This document shows, piece after piece, positions 6,452 to 13,876 of a DNA stretch of 14,747 nt (its first letter is position 1; each line of letters opens with the position of its first letter). Origin of the DNA: Phycisphaerae bacterium (GTDB taxonomy: Bacteria > Planctomycetota > Phycisphaerae > Tepidisphaerales > Tepidisphaeraceae); NCBI GenBank assembly GCA_014380825.1, contig JACMJD010000042.1, forward strand, positions 1-14,747, in the 5' to 3' direction. Below the pieces are notes generated by a model. That model was not told the DNA's origin. It worked only from the letters and a program-made list of their open reading frames with translations, and did not search any database. The translations under genes were made by a program, and so were the position numbers.

Positions 6452-9103
6452 TTAAGCGGTTGGTTCCGTCGGTTCAGTTGAATCTGTCGGTGCCGTAGGA
6501 TTTCCATCCGGCGCCGGCGTGGCGTCTGAAGCGGGCTTCTCTTCCTCGCCCTCTTCGCTTTCCACCTTCGCCATCGCGACCAGCTTGTCACCTTCATCCA
6601 GCTTGATCAGTCGCACGCCCGCGGCATTTCTGCCGGTCTCGCGGATTTCGGCGACTCTCGTGCGCATCAGGATTCCTTTTTCCGTGATGAGCATCATGTC
6701 GTCTTCATCGCACACCAGCTTCATGCCGACGACGTCGCCGTTGCGGTCGGTGGCGTCGATGTTGATCACGCCGCGCGTGCCGCGGCCCTTGATTGGATAA
6801 TCTTCCAGCGGCGTGCGTTTGCCGTAGCCGTTGGCGCAACCGGTCAGGACTTTGCACTGCGCGTTCTCGCCGTCGGGCACGACGATCATGTCGACGACTT
6901 CGTCGCCTTCGCGTTTGAATCGCACACCCGTGACACCGCCGGCCGGGCGACCCATCGAGCGCACTTCGCCTTCTTCGAATCGAACCGCGAGGCCGGATTT
7001 CGTGCTGAGCATGATGTGATCTTTGCCGCTGGTGATGCAGACGGAGATGAGGTAATCGCCCTCTTCCATGCCGATCGCGATGATCCCGTTTTGCCGGATG
7101 TTCGAATACGCGCTAAGCAGCGTTTTCTTCACAGTGCCCTTGGCGGTGGCGAACATCAGGAACTGTTCGCCTGTCTGGAAATCTTTGATCGCTAAGACGT
7201 TCGCGACTTTTTCCTTGTCTTGGAAGCTCAGCAGGTTCGCGATCGATCGGCCCTGACTTGTGCGGCTCATTTCCGGCACGTCGTACACGCGACGCTCATA
7301 CACGCGGCCCTGGTTCGTGAAGAACAGCAGGTAATCGTGCGTGTTGGCGACGAACAGGTGCTCGACGAAATCGCCTTCCTTGCTCTCAGTCCCGCGGATC
7401 CCGCGTCCGCCACGGCCTTGCGAGCGATACGTTCCGACCGGCAGGCGCTTGATGTACCCTTCGTGACTCACGGTCACGACGACATCCTCCTGCGCGATCA
7501 GCTTGTCCATGTTGTATTCGCTGACCTCGCCGGTGATCTGCGTGCGGCGGTCGTCGCCGTACTTGTCGCGCATCTCGATTGTGTCTTCGCGAATGATGTC
7601 ATCGATCAGCGTCGGATCGCGCAGGATCGCTTCGTAGCCTTCGATCTCTTCGACCACCGCGCGGTAATCACTCACCAGCTTTTCGATTTCCAGCCCGACC
7701 AACTGAATGAGCTGCAATCGCCCGATCGCTTCGGCCTGTACTTGCGTGAGCTGGATTCCCTTCTCGGCGCGCTTCATCAGCACTTCGGGAATCTTCGGGG
7801 CGAACTGATGATCAGTCGCGATGCGGAACGCGCGCTGACGCAACTTAATGATCGCTTCATCGCGCGTCTTGCACGAACGGATCAGCTTTACCACTTCGTC
7901 GATATCGCACACCGCGAAGATCAGCCCTTCCAGCAAGTGGCCCTTCTGCTGTGCTTTTCGCAGCAGGAAGCGCGTGCGGCGGGTGATCACTTCCTTGCGG
8001 TGCTCGATGAAATGCTGCATCAATTCCTTGATGCCCATCGTGCGCGGCTGGCGATTGACCAGTGCGATGTTGATCATCGACACGGTGATCTGGCAACTCG
8101 TGAACTGATAGAGCTGCGTCATAATCACTTCAGGATCGGCGTCGCGCTTCAGATCGACGACGATGCGCACCTTGTGCTGACGCCCCGAGTGATCGTTCAC
8201 ATCGGAAATATCTTTGATGCGATCATCCTTCACGCAGGCGGCGATCTCTTCGACGATGTTCTTGCGGATCACGCCGTACGGAATTTCATTGATGATGATC
8301 TGCTGGCGATCCTTCTTCACATCTTCCACGTGCATTTTCGCCTGCAGCGTGACCTTGCCTCGACCTGTGGTGTAGCCGTCGAGGATTCCGTCTTTGCCGC
8401 GGATCGTCCCGCCGGTGGGAAAGTCTGGACCTTTCACGATCTCGAGCAACTCGTTGATCGTGACTTCCGGATGATCCAGCACCTTGACGATGCCGTCGCA
8501 GATTTCGCGCAGGTTGTGCGGCAGCAGATTGCACGCCATGCCCACTGCGATGCCGGTCGAACCGTTCGCCAGCAGGTTCGGGAATTTGCTTGGCAGAACT
8601 TTCGGCTCCATCAACCGTTCGTCGTAGTTCGGCTGATAGTCGACCGTGTCATATTCCAGATCGGCGAGCAGCTCATTCTCAACCGAGGTCGGCCGAGCTT
8701 CGGTGTATCGCATGGCGGCGGGTGGATCGCCGTCGGTCGAGCCGAAATTCCCCTGGCCGTCGATCAGCGGATAACGCAGGTTCCAATCCTGCGCGAGGCG
8801 GACCAGCGTCGGATAAACGATCGCCTCGCCGTGCGGGTGGTAGTCGCCGGAAGTATTGCCCGCGATCTTCGCGCACTTCAGATGCTTGGAACGTGGCCCG
8901 AGATTCAGATCGCGCATCGCGACGAGAATTCGCCGCTGCGAAGGCTTGAGCCCATCGCGGACATCGGGCAGCGCCCGGTCCATGATGGTGCTCATGGCGT
9001 ACGTGAGATACGAATCCTGCAGCTCCTGCTCGATCTGCAATTCTTCGATTCGCTCAAAGGGGCGATCGATCGGAGCGGGCGTGGTTGGCGGAAGGTCTGA
9101 CAT
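6452..9103 (-). CDS. gyrA: DNA gyrase subunit A
   Basis: An 883-aa type IIA topoisomerase subunit that cuts and rejoins DNA; with GyrB and ATP it introduces negative supercoils. The N-terminal winged-helix/tower region holds the catalytic tyrosine Y133 in AAMRYTEAR and the [15 protein letters not shown] helix at 88-102. The C-terminal beta-pinwheel begins with a GyrA box, QGRGGRG (562-568), which differs from the usual Q[RK]RGG[RK]G at position 2. An acidic then Thr/Pro-rich tail fills about 844-883. At the two main quinolone contacts (E. coli Ser83 and Asp87) this protein has A94 and P98. Full pinwheel length and the recognisable box favour GyrA over ParC. No gyrB is adjacent: the upstream neighbour is divergent, so the gene appears transcribed alone. 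No obvious Shine-Dalgarno precedes the ATG. Confidence 0.95.
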   Translation of the reverse strand: MSDLPPTTPAPIDRPFERIEELQIEQELQDSYLTYAMSTIMDRALPDVRDGLKPSQRRILVAMRDLNLGPRSKHLKCAKIAGNTSGDYHPHGEAIVYPTLVRLAQDWNLRYPLIDGQGNFGSTDGDPPAAMRYTEARPTSVENELLADLEYDTVDYQPNYDERLMEPKVLPSKFPNLLANGSTGIAVGMACNLLPHNLREICDGIVKVLDHPEVTINELLEIVKGPDFPTGGTIRGKDGILDGYTTGRGKVTLQAKMHVEDVKKDRQQIIINEIPYGVIRKNIVEEIAACVKDDRIKDISDVNDHSGRQHKVRIVVDLKRDADPEVIMTQLYQFTSCQITVSMINIALVNRQPRTMGIKELMQHFIEHRKEVITRRTRFLLRKAQQKGHLLEGLIFAVCDIDEVVKLIRSCKTRDEAIIKLRQRAFRIATDHQFAPKIPEVLMKRAEKGIQLTQVQAEAIGRLQLIQLVGLEIEKLVSDYRAVVEEIEGYEAILRDPTLIDDIIREDTIEMRDKYGDDRRTQITGEVSEYNMDKLIAQEDVVVTVSHEGYIKRLPVGTYRSQGRGGRGIRGTESKEGDFVEHLFVANTHDYLLFFTNQGRVYERRVYDVPEMSRTSQGRSIANLLSFQDKEKVANVLAIKDFQTGEQFLMFATAKGTVKKTLLSAYSNIRQNGIIAIGMEEGDYLISVCITSGKDHIMLSTKSGLAVRFEEGEVRSMGRPAGGVTGVRFKREGDEVVDMIVVPDGENAQCKVLTGCANGYGKRTPLEDYPIKGRGTRGVINIDATDRNGDVVGMKLVCDEDDMMLITEKGILMRTRVAEIRETGRNAAGVRLIKLDEGDKLVAMAKVESEEGEEEKPASDATPAPDGNPTAPTDSTEPTEPTA

Positions 9104-9123
9104 GGTAATGCTTTTTCAGTTAA

Positions 9124-9141
9124 CGAAACGTCCGTGTTTCG
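9124..9141. repeat. Small inverted repeat in the gyrA leader
   Basis: CGAAAC (9124-9129) and GTTTCG (9136-9141) form a 6-bp stem with a 6-nt loop, about 20 bases upstream of the gyrA ATG. It may be a leader hairpin or an operator half-site pair. It is short enough to be chance. Confidence 0.25.
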
Positions 9142-9219
9142 GCTTACAGTTCAACTCACAAAAATGAACGAAATTCAGCCCCGTTTCCGCACGAAAATAA
9201 GGGTCGCGGAAGACGAGAA

Positions 9220-9225
9220 ATTATA
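9220..9225 (-). promoter_or_regulatory. gyrA: Candidate -10 element of gyrA
   Basis: The minus strand reads a perfect TATAAT at 9225-9220, in the 206-base divergent gap between gyrA and the glycosyltransferase pair. It would give a leader of roughly 110 nt. No good -35 hexamer is visible at 16-18 nt; TTGGCA lies only 11 nt upstream. The rest of 9104-9309 shows no gene or second promoter I can support. Confidence 0.35.
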
Positions 9226-9286
9226 GGTGAAACCGTTGCCAAAATCGAATGTTTAGCCGCGCTGGTTGAGGCCGGTTACAAAGCGC

Positions 9287-9308
9287 ACGGGCGAGGCGCC
9301 CAAGCCAC
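9287..9308. repeat. Palindromic intergenic repeat, copy 1 (GGGCG-AGG-CGCCC core)
   Basis: GGGCG (9289-9293) and CGCCC (9297-9301) form the stem; flanks CAC on the left and GCCACG on the right match the other copies at 12574-12645 and 13489-13515. The element ends one base before the ATG of the first glycosyltransferase, so it occupies the whole usual ribosome-binding region. Confidence 0.6.
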
Positions 9309-9309
9309 G

Positions 9310-10485
9310 ATGTCCGCGGAGAAATCTGCCAAAATTCTCATCGCGTTCGCAGCTTGCGGCCTGCTGGCGCGGGTGGTGCTGGCCAGCGTCAGCACCGGCT
9401 CCTACGACGCCATTCTCTGGCGACAATTCGCATCGCAGATCTCGGAGCGCGGCCTGCTCGATTTATATCGATCGAACCCACACTTCAATCATCCGCCCAT
9501 TCCCGGTTGGTGGGCCGCGAGTTCACTGGCGGTCTCGAACACCATCGGCCTGCGGTTCGAGTTGATCTTCAAGCTGCCGATGATAGCCAGCGATGCGGTC
9601 GTCTGCGTTCTGCTCTGGCGGATCTGGGCGAAGCGTCGGTCGACCGTTTTCGCGGCGGCGGTTGTCGCGGCGTATGCGTGGAACTTGGACGCGCTTTTGC
9701 TCAGCGCATATCACTGCGACACTGATTCGATATACGCCATGCTCGCGCTGCTGGCGGTTTACCTGGTGGAAGAGAAGCGCGCGCATCTGCTAGGCGGGCT
9801 CGCGCTCGGCGCGGCGATCAACGTCAAATTGATTCCCATCGTGCTGATCATCCCCATGCTCGGGGGATATCGCGATCCGCGTTCAGCCGCGAGATTTCTT
9901 GCGGGGTTAGCGATCGGCGCCGTCCCCTTTCTCGTCCCCATCATCAGCGCCGGCGGCGACTTCATCGCCCACGCGATGTCGTTCACATCAATGCCGGCGT
10001 ATTGGGGCGTGAACCACTTCCTGCGCGAATTCGTGCGAATCCCGCGCTTCAGCGGCCTCGCCAGTCCGATCATGGAACGCTTTCACCTGATCGGACGATA
10101 CATCGTCATCCTGGCGATCGCGCTGCTGACGTTGGTCATGCGTCGGCGCGCAACCGCCGGCGCACCGGTCGATCGTTACACCACCTGCGCCGCCAGCGCC
10201 GCGATCTTCCTGATCCTGGCGCCGGGGCTCGCCATGCAGCACGCGGTGTTGCCGATCCCGCTGCTGATGGCAGCGGCCCCGTGGTTCGGAACGCTGTATG
10301 GCACCATCGTGGGTATCGGCGCATTCTTCGCCTACTGGCTCGGCTGGAGCGGCACGATACCGCTGGAATCGACCATCGGCGTGACCGATGACGCGGCGCC
10401 GGCGGTTCAGTTCGGGCTGCTCGCCTGGGCGACGTTGATCGCGTTCGTGTGGAAGATTTTTCGGGGGCACGATGACGAACGCTAA
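9310..10485 (+). CDS. Polytopic GT-C-type glycosyltransferase (GT87/DUF2029-like), copy 1
   Basis: A 391-aa integral membrane protein with roughly nine to ten hydrophobic segments. Predicted to transfer a sugar from a polyprenyl-phosphate donor on the outer face of the membrane; the acceptor is unknown. The loop after helix 1 carries D33 (TGSYDAILWR), the position of the catalytic Asp in GT-C enzymes, followed by FNHPP (59-63). Further motifs are AYHCDTDSIYAMLALL (133-148) and LGAAINVKLIPIVL (166-179), typical of GT87/ALG6-like bacterial families. It overlaps the next gene by 14 bases, and that gene is a paralogue. The ATG at 9310 directly abuts a palindromic repeat and no Shine-Dalgarno is seen, so expression or the start is uncertain; no better in-frame start is visible. 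The GT-C call is fairly secure; the exact family is less so. Confidence 0.8.
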   Translation: MSAEKSAKILIAFAACGLLARVVLASVSTGSYDAILWRQFASQISERGLLDLYRSNPHFNHPPIPGWWAASSLAVSNTIGLRFELIFKLPMIASDAVVCVLLWRIWAKRRSTVFAAAVVAAYAWNLDALLLSAYHCDTDSIYAMLALLAVYLVEEKRAHLLGGLALGAAINVKLIPIVLIIPMLGGYRDPRSAARFLAGLAIGAVPFLVPIISAGGDFIAHAMSFTSMPAYWGVNHFLREFVRIPRFSGLASPIMERFHLIGRYIVILAIALLTLVMRRRATAGAPVDRYTTCAASAAIFLILAPGLAMQHAVLPIPLLMAAAPWFGTLYGTIVGIGAFFAYWLGWSGTIPLESTIGVTDDAAPAVQFGLLAWATLIAFVWKIFRGHDDER

Positions 10486-11674
10486 GGCGGGAAGCGTCTG
10501 GAAGGTGGTCATCGCGGTGGCGGCGCTGGGTTTCGTCGCGCGCGAAATGCTCGCGTGGATTTCTTACGGCAGCGCGGACATCGGGATCATGCAGTACATC
10601 GCGCGGTCGATTCAAGCCGAAGGTTTGCTCGAGCTGTATCGCCGCGATGTGGGACACAATCACACGCCGCTGACCAGTCTTGCTTGTGTGGTGGTGCAGT
10701 GGATCAGCGTCATCACGCGGCTGCCGTTTCCGTTTGTGTTCAAGCAGCCGCTGATCATCTGCGATGCGATGGTATGCGTGCTGCTGTGGAAAATATGGTT
10801 GCATCGTACGTGCGACCGCATGCGCGCGGCGATCGTCGTGGCGGCTTACGCGTGGTGCCCGATCGCGATTCTGCTGGGTGCACATCACGGAAATGTTGAT
10901 CCGATCTACGCGATGCTATGCCTGCTGGCGGCGTACGTGATCGATCGGCATCGCGCCTGGTTTCTGGGCGGCCTTGTTCTGGGCGCGGCGATCAACGTGA
11001 AGTTGATTCCCGTCCTGCTCGTGCCGGTGTTGGCGGCGCTGTGCCGCGATCGACGGGAGCTTCAGCGACTCATCGCGGCGCTGGCCATCATGTCGATTCC
11101 GTTCCTGGCGATGCTCGCGATCGAGCGATCAATCTTCGTGCGCAACGTGATCCAATATCAATCGTTCACTGATTATTGGGGCATCAACCTGTTCCTGAAG
11201 GAGGCGTCGCGTCAGCCACGCTTCAGTGCGGTGGCGCAGACGTTGATGTACGAATACTTCGATCGTGGACGATGGATTCTGCTTGGCGCGATCGGCCTGC
11301 TCGCAATCATGGCGCGACGGAAGAAGTTGAGCGCGATCGAAGCCAGCGCGTGTACGGCGGCGATCTTTCTAATTCTCACGCCCGGTTTCGGTTTGCAGTA
11401 TCTCGCGTTCGCCGCGCCGCTGTTGTTCGCGGTGCGACTGGCGCCGGCCGTGAGATATGGAATTTCCGCCGGCCTGTTCGCGCTGTTCAACTACTGGCTC
11501 AACTGGCCCGGCGGATTCCCGATCGATTCCACCGGCATCGCGACACCGCCGAGAGCGCCGGGTGCGCAGTTTGGATTACTGGCGTGGGCGGTGCTCGTCA
11601 CGTTCGTGACACTAGAGGTCAGAGGTCAGAGGTCAGAGGTCAGGAAATCCAATCCTTCTTCACCTGACCTCTGA
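10472..11674 (+). CDS. Polytopic GT-C-type glycosyltransferase (GT87/DUF2029-like), copy 2
   Basis: A 400-aa paralogue of the preceding gene with the same topology. Shared blocks include CVLLWxIW, VVAAYAW, DPIYAML, LGAAINVKLIP, YWGxNxFLxE, AIFLILxPG and QFGLLAWAxL. The loop-1 acidic residue is kept (D36 in YGSADIGIM), but the FNHPP of copy 1 is NHTP here (63-66), and HCDTDS becomes HGNVDP, so specificity may differ. Its ATG lies inside the end of copy 1, with GGGGG 4 nt upstream, implying translational coupling. The last residues (about 382-400, EVRGQRSEVRKSNPSSPDL) are encoded by a heptanucleotide hairpin array that also supplies the TGA; the native protein probably ended near residue 380. 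Confidence 0.8.
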   Translation: MTNAKAGSVWKVVIAVAALGFVAREMLAWISYGSADIGIMQYIARSIQAEGLLELYRRDVGHNHTPLTSLACVVVQWISVITRLPFPFVFKQPLIICDAMVCVLLWKIWLHRTCDRMRAAIVVAAYAWCPIAILLGAHHGNVDPIYAMLCLLAAYVIDRHRAWFLGGLVLGAAINVKLIPVLLVPVLAALCRDRRELQRLIAALAIMSIPFLAMLAIERSIFVRNVIQYQSFTDYWGINLFLKEASRQPRFSAVAQTLMYEYFDRGRWILLGAIGLLAIMARRKKLSAIEASACTAAIFLILTPGFGLQYLAFAAPLLFAVRLAPAVRYGISAGLFALFNYWLNWPGGFPIDSTGIATPPRAPGAQFGLLAWAVLVTFVTLEVRGQRSEVRKSNPSSPDL

Positions 11675-11693
11675 CCTCTGCCCTCTGACCTCT
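11614..11693. repeat. Inverted heptanucleotide array: AGAGGTC x4 and its reverse complement x4
   Basis: Left arm 11614-11644 is four perfect AGAGGTC units plus AGG. Right arm 11663-11693 is CCT plus four GACCTCT units, the third reading GCCCTCT. Together they give a 31-bp stem with one mismatch and an 18-nt loop. The left arm and the start of the right arm are translated as the tail of the second glycosyltransferase; the remainder separates it from the HAD gene by 38 bases. It could act as a transcription stop (the following bases are pyrimidine-rich), and it is also the kind of array that slips or inverts. Confidence 0.85.
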
Positions 11694-11700
11694 TCTTCCC

Positions 11701-11706
11701 TATACT
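11701..11706 (+). promoter_or_regulatory. Candidate -10 element of the HAD phosphatase gene
   Basis: TATACT, one mismatch from TATAAT, ends 6 nt before the ATG at 11713 and just past the hairpin array. If used, the mRNA would start at or beside the ATG (leaderless). The 17-nt-spaced -35 position (CTGCCC) is weak. No Shine-Dalgarno is present. Confidence 0.3.
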
Positions 11707-11712
11707 CCCACC

Positions 11713-12570
11713 ATGTCTCTCGACTTCTCCCCCTACCAGGCCGTGCTGCTGGATCTCGACGGCACGGTGTATCACGAGGATCAGCCGTTGCCCGGCGCGA
11801 TCGAATTGATCAAGCGGCTGCAATCGGAGCAGCGGCCGTTCGCGTGTTTGAGCAATTCTTCGGCGTCGCCGCTGCGGATCATGGCGCGGCTGGAAATGAT
11901 GGGCGTCGATATCGACCCGAACAACATCTACACAGCCGCTGCGGCGGCGTGTGATTACGTCGTGGAAACTTTTGGGATCGCTGACGGATCACCGACAACC
12001 AACGCGCTGGACTCCACCACTGAAATCGAGCCGGCGCCGCGCCGCAAACCGCGCGCGTACAACCTGGCGACTGAGTCGGTTGACGAGATGCTGACCGGTT
12101 TGGTCGATTGGGTGAACGCGTCCGGCGAGCCATGCGATTGCGTGATCGTCGGTCCGCCGGACACGGTCTACACGGATGCGCAACGCCAACGAACGGCGCT
12201 GCTGCTTGCACGGCAAGGCGCGAAGTTGATCGGGATCTGCGCCGATCGATTGTTCCCATCGCCGCGCGGGATTGAGTTCGGCGCCGGCGCGCACACGTGG
12301 ATGCTCGCCTACGCCGCGGGCGTCGAGCCGACGTTTTGCGGGAAGCCGCAGAACCTGTTCTTTCACGAGCTGTGCAAACGCCTGAACGTCGACCCGGCCT
12401 GGTGTTTGCTGATCGGGGATAATCTGGAATCGGATGTCAGCGGCGCGAAAGCGGTCGGAATGCGCACCGTGTTGACACTCAGCGGCGTGTGCCGAAAGGA
12501 AGATCTGGCGAGCTGCCCGGAGAATCTTCAGCCGGATTTAGTGGTGGAAGACCTGCGCGAGCTCGTGTGA
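11713..12570 (+). CDS. HAD-superfamily phosphatase, NagD-like (subfamily IIA)
   Basis: A 285-aa cytoplasmic phosphatase. Motif I is DLDGT (nucleophile D14, acid/base D16), motif II is LSNSS (46-50), motif III is GKP with K211, and motif IV is GDNLESD (D236, D241). The large insertion between motifs II and III is the C2-type cap, and GKPxxxxF followed by IGDNLxSDxxGA is the NagD/pNPPase signature. Members act on small phosphate esters such as nucleoside monophosphates, phosphoglycolate or glycerol phosphate; the substrate cannot be told here. Within the cap, residues about 90-118 form a low-complexity linker (SPTTNALDSTTEIEPAPRRK) that looks like a lineage-specific insertion. It follows the heptanucleotide hairpin, so it is probably transcribed separately from the glycosyltransferases. 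The composite palindrome follows it. Confidence 0.88.
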   Translation: MSLDFSPYQAVLLDLDGTVYHEDQPLPGAIELIKRLQSEQRPFACLSNSSASPLRIMARLEMMGVDIDPNNIYTAAAAACDYVVETFGIADGSPTTNALDSTTEIEPAPRRKPRAYNLATESVDEMLTGLVDWVNASGEPCDCVIVGPPDTVYTDAQRQRTALLLARQGAKLIGICADRLFPSPRGIEFGAGAHTWMLAYAAGVEPTFCGKPQNLFFHELCKRLNVDPAWCLLIGDNLESDVSGAKAVGMRTVLTLSGVCRKEDLASCPENLQPDLVVEDLRELV

Positions 12571-12573
12571 TGA

Positions 12574-12645
12574 CGTGGCGTGGGCGTCTCGCCCGCGCTC
12601 TCACGGCTCAAGCCGCACGCGCACGGGCGAGACGCCCATGCCACG
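12574..12645. repeat. Palindromic intergenic repeat, copy 2: composite hairpin filling the HAD-phosphoesterase gap
   Basis: Left arm 12574-12597 and right arm 12622-12645 are 24-base inverted repeats (22 Watson-Crick pairs, one G-U, one mismatch), each containing a GGGCG-core palindrome of its own. The 24-base loop holds a further small hairpin, CGGCT-CA-AGCCG. It starts 3 bases after the HAD stop and ends 6 bases before the phosphoesterase ATG. Translated in frame it would add HAHGRDAHATK-type residues to the phosphoesterase; this is repeat-encoded peptide, not a domain. Confidence 0.8.
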
Positions 12646-12651
12646 AAACAA

Positions 12652-13488
12652 ATGCGAACCATCGCGCACATTTCCGACGTTCACTTCGGCACGACGCAGC
12701 CGAGGATCGTTGATGCGCTCGTGCGCGAATTGAACGAGCGCAAGCCTTCACTGATCGTGCTCAGCGGCGATCTCACACAGCGGGCTCGGGCGTCGCAGTA
12801 TCGGCAGGCTGCTGAATTTATCGCGCGATTGGAGTCGCCCAAGCTGATCGTGCCGGGGAATCATGATGTTCCGCTGTACGACTTCATCATGCGCTTCGCC
12901 GCACCGCTGGCGAATTACACGAAGCACATCACGAAAGACCTGCGGCCGGTGTGTCAGGACGACGAGATGATCGTCGCGGGGATCAACACGTCCAGGTCAT
13001 TCAGCCTCACGCTCAACGGATTTTGGAAAGACGGGAAAATTTCCGAAGAGCAGTTGCTCGATCTGGAATTGCGATTCAAAGACGCCGGGCCGAACAAGCT
13101 GAAGGTCGTGGTCACGCATCATCCATTCATCCCGCCGCCTGGTGAGCGGCCGCACGGGATCGTTCACGGCGCCACACGTGCGCTGGCCGTGCTTGAGCGC
13201 GTGGGCGTCGACATCGTGTTGGCCGGCCATCTGCACATGGGTTACAGCGGCGACGTGCGCGCGCATCACGAGGCGACGAAGCGATCGATCCTCGCGATCC
13301 AGGCCGGCACCGCGACGAGCGATCGCCTGCGTGGCGGGGAACCGAACGCGTACAACTGGCTCGAGCTGGAATTGCATCATGCGAAGATCGAGGTGCGGGC
13401 GTGGAATGGTGCGACGTACAAGACGTCGACCGTAAAAAATTTCATACGCGAGAATGGGACGTGGGAAGAGAAGAAATCGCACATCTGA
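12652..13488 (+). CDS. CpdA-like calcineurin metallophosphoesterase (class III cyclic-nucleotide PDE-type)
   Basis: A 278-aa cytoplasmic phosphoesterase with no signal peptide. It has all metal-ligand motifs: SDVH (D9, H11), GDLT (D40), GNHD (N70-H71), THHPF (H156) and GHLH (H193, H195). The MRTIAHISDVHFG opening with the SGDLTxRA and GNHDVPLY blocks is typical of the CpdA/Icc-like family, which hydrolyses cyclic nucleotides or other phosphodiesters; the true substrate is unknown. The start at 12652 is chosen because the metal motif begins 8 residues later as usual for the family; in-frame codons back to 12580 are repeat sequence. It is unrelated in subfamily to the Tat-exported phosphoesterase at 2386-3387. 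Palindromic repeats flank it on both sides. Confidence 0.9.
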   Translation: MRTIAHISDVHFGTTQPRIVDALVRELNERKPSLIVLSGDLTQRARASQYRQAAEFIARLESPKLIVPGNHDVPLYDFIMRFAAPLANYTKHITKDLRPVCQDDEMIVAGINTSRSFSLTLNGFWKDGKISEEQLLDLELRFKDAGPNKLKVVVTHHPFIPPPGERPHGIVHGATRALAVLERVGVDIVLAGHLHMGYSGDVRAHHEATKRSILAIQAGTATSDRLRGGEPNAYNWLELELHHAKIEVRAWNGATYKTSTVKNFIRENGTWEEKKSHI

Positions 13489-13515
13489 CGGGCATGGGCG
13501 TCCCGCCCGTGCCAC
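13489..13515. repeat. Palindromic intergenic repeat, copy 3
   Basis: GGCATGGGCG (13491-13500) pairs with CGCCCGTGCC (13504-13513), a 10-bp stem with one G-U pair and a 3-nt loop, flanked by CACG on the right. It begins directly after the phosphoesterase stop and matches the arms of the composite copy at 12574-12645. Confidence 0.7.
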
Positions 13516-13597
13516 GAGTTCACCGAGCGCACTCAGCGAGAAAATCTCTCACGATCCGATCGTGACTCGGCACGCGCTCGTTCCCCTTCCACCGCCA

Positions 13598-13876
13598 TTA
13601 GTTGCTGTGATATCCGCCAGGGATGACGAACAGTTTCTTCATCGCCGCCGGTGATTTGCTGCCCGCCCGGATCGCGCGTTGGTCGGCTTCGCGGAAAGTG
13701 TCGAATTGGCCGCAGAGGATCCAGATGCGCAGGTCGTTGCGCTGCGATAGATCCGTCGGCAGATCGACCGTGTTGAGCGTATCGCTCCACTCGCCACGCT
13801 CGGCCAGGTTCAGGTGAAGATGCTGCTGAAAGAACACTGCGCCGCGTCCAGCGCATTGCGCGCGAAACTCGACCAA
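13598..13876 (-). CDS. Doubtful 92-residue frame, small gene or 3' remnant
   Basis: I do not recognise this. It would start at a TTG (13876) with AGAGG 8 nt upstream, and the frame is open back to a stop at 13997-13999. The second half looks protein-like with GC-rich third positions: DLRIWILCGQF (48-58), a helix FREADQRAIRAG (61-72), then KKLFVIPGGYHSN at the end. The strand-helix-strand order recalls a SPOR-like fold; GQFD with a late GGYH also recalls the end of an alpha/beta hydrolase. Neither is established. No ATG and no upstream domain are visible, so it may be the tail of a truncated gene. It overlaps the plus-strand frame at 13814-14122 by 63 bases. Confidence 0.35.
   Translation of the reverse strand: MVEFRAQCAGRGAVFFQQHLHLNLAERGEWSDTLNTVDLPTDLSQRNDLRIWILCGQFDTFREADQRAIRAGSKSPAAMKKLFVIPGGYHSN

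Noticed and set aside
7220..9100. A 626-residue open frame on the plus strand opposite gyrA
   Set aside because: It is antisense to a full-length, motif-complete gyrA, its composition is His/Asp/Arg-rich as expected from the complement of GC-rich codons, and no domain is visible.
6452..9103. ParC (topoisomerase IV subunit A) instead of GyrA
   Set aside because: Length, complete C-terminal pinwheel and a recognisable, if altered, GyrA box favour GyrA; ParC proteins lack the box.
11614..11693. CRISPR-like short repeat array
   Set aside because: Units are 7 bases, contiguous without spacers, and inverted across a loop; no cas genes are present.
12580..12651. A 24-residue N-terminal extension of the CpdA-like phosphoesterase
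   Set aside because: The codons are entirely the composite palindrome; the family begins at MRTIAHISDVHF, so the ATG at 12652 is preferred.
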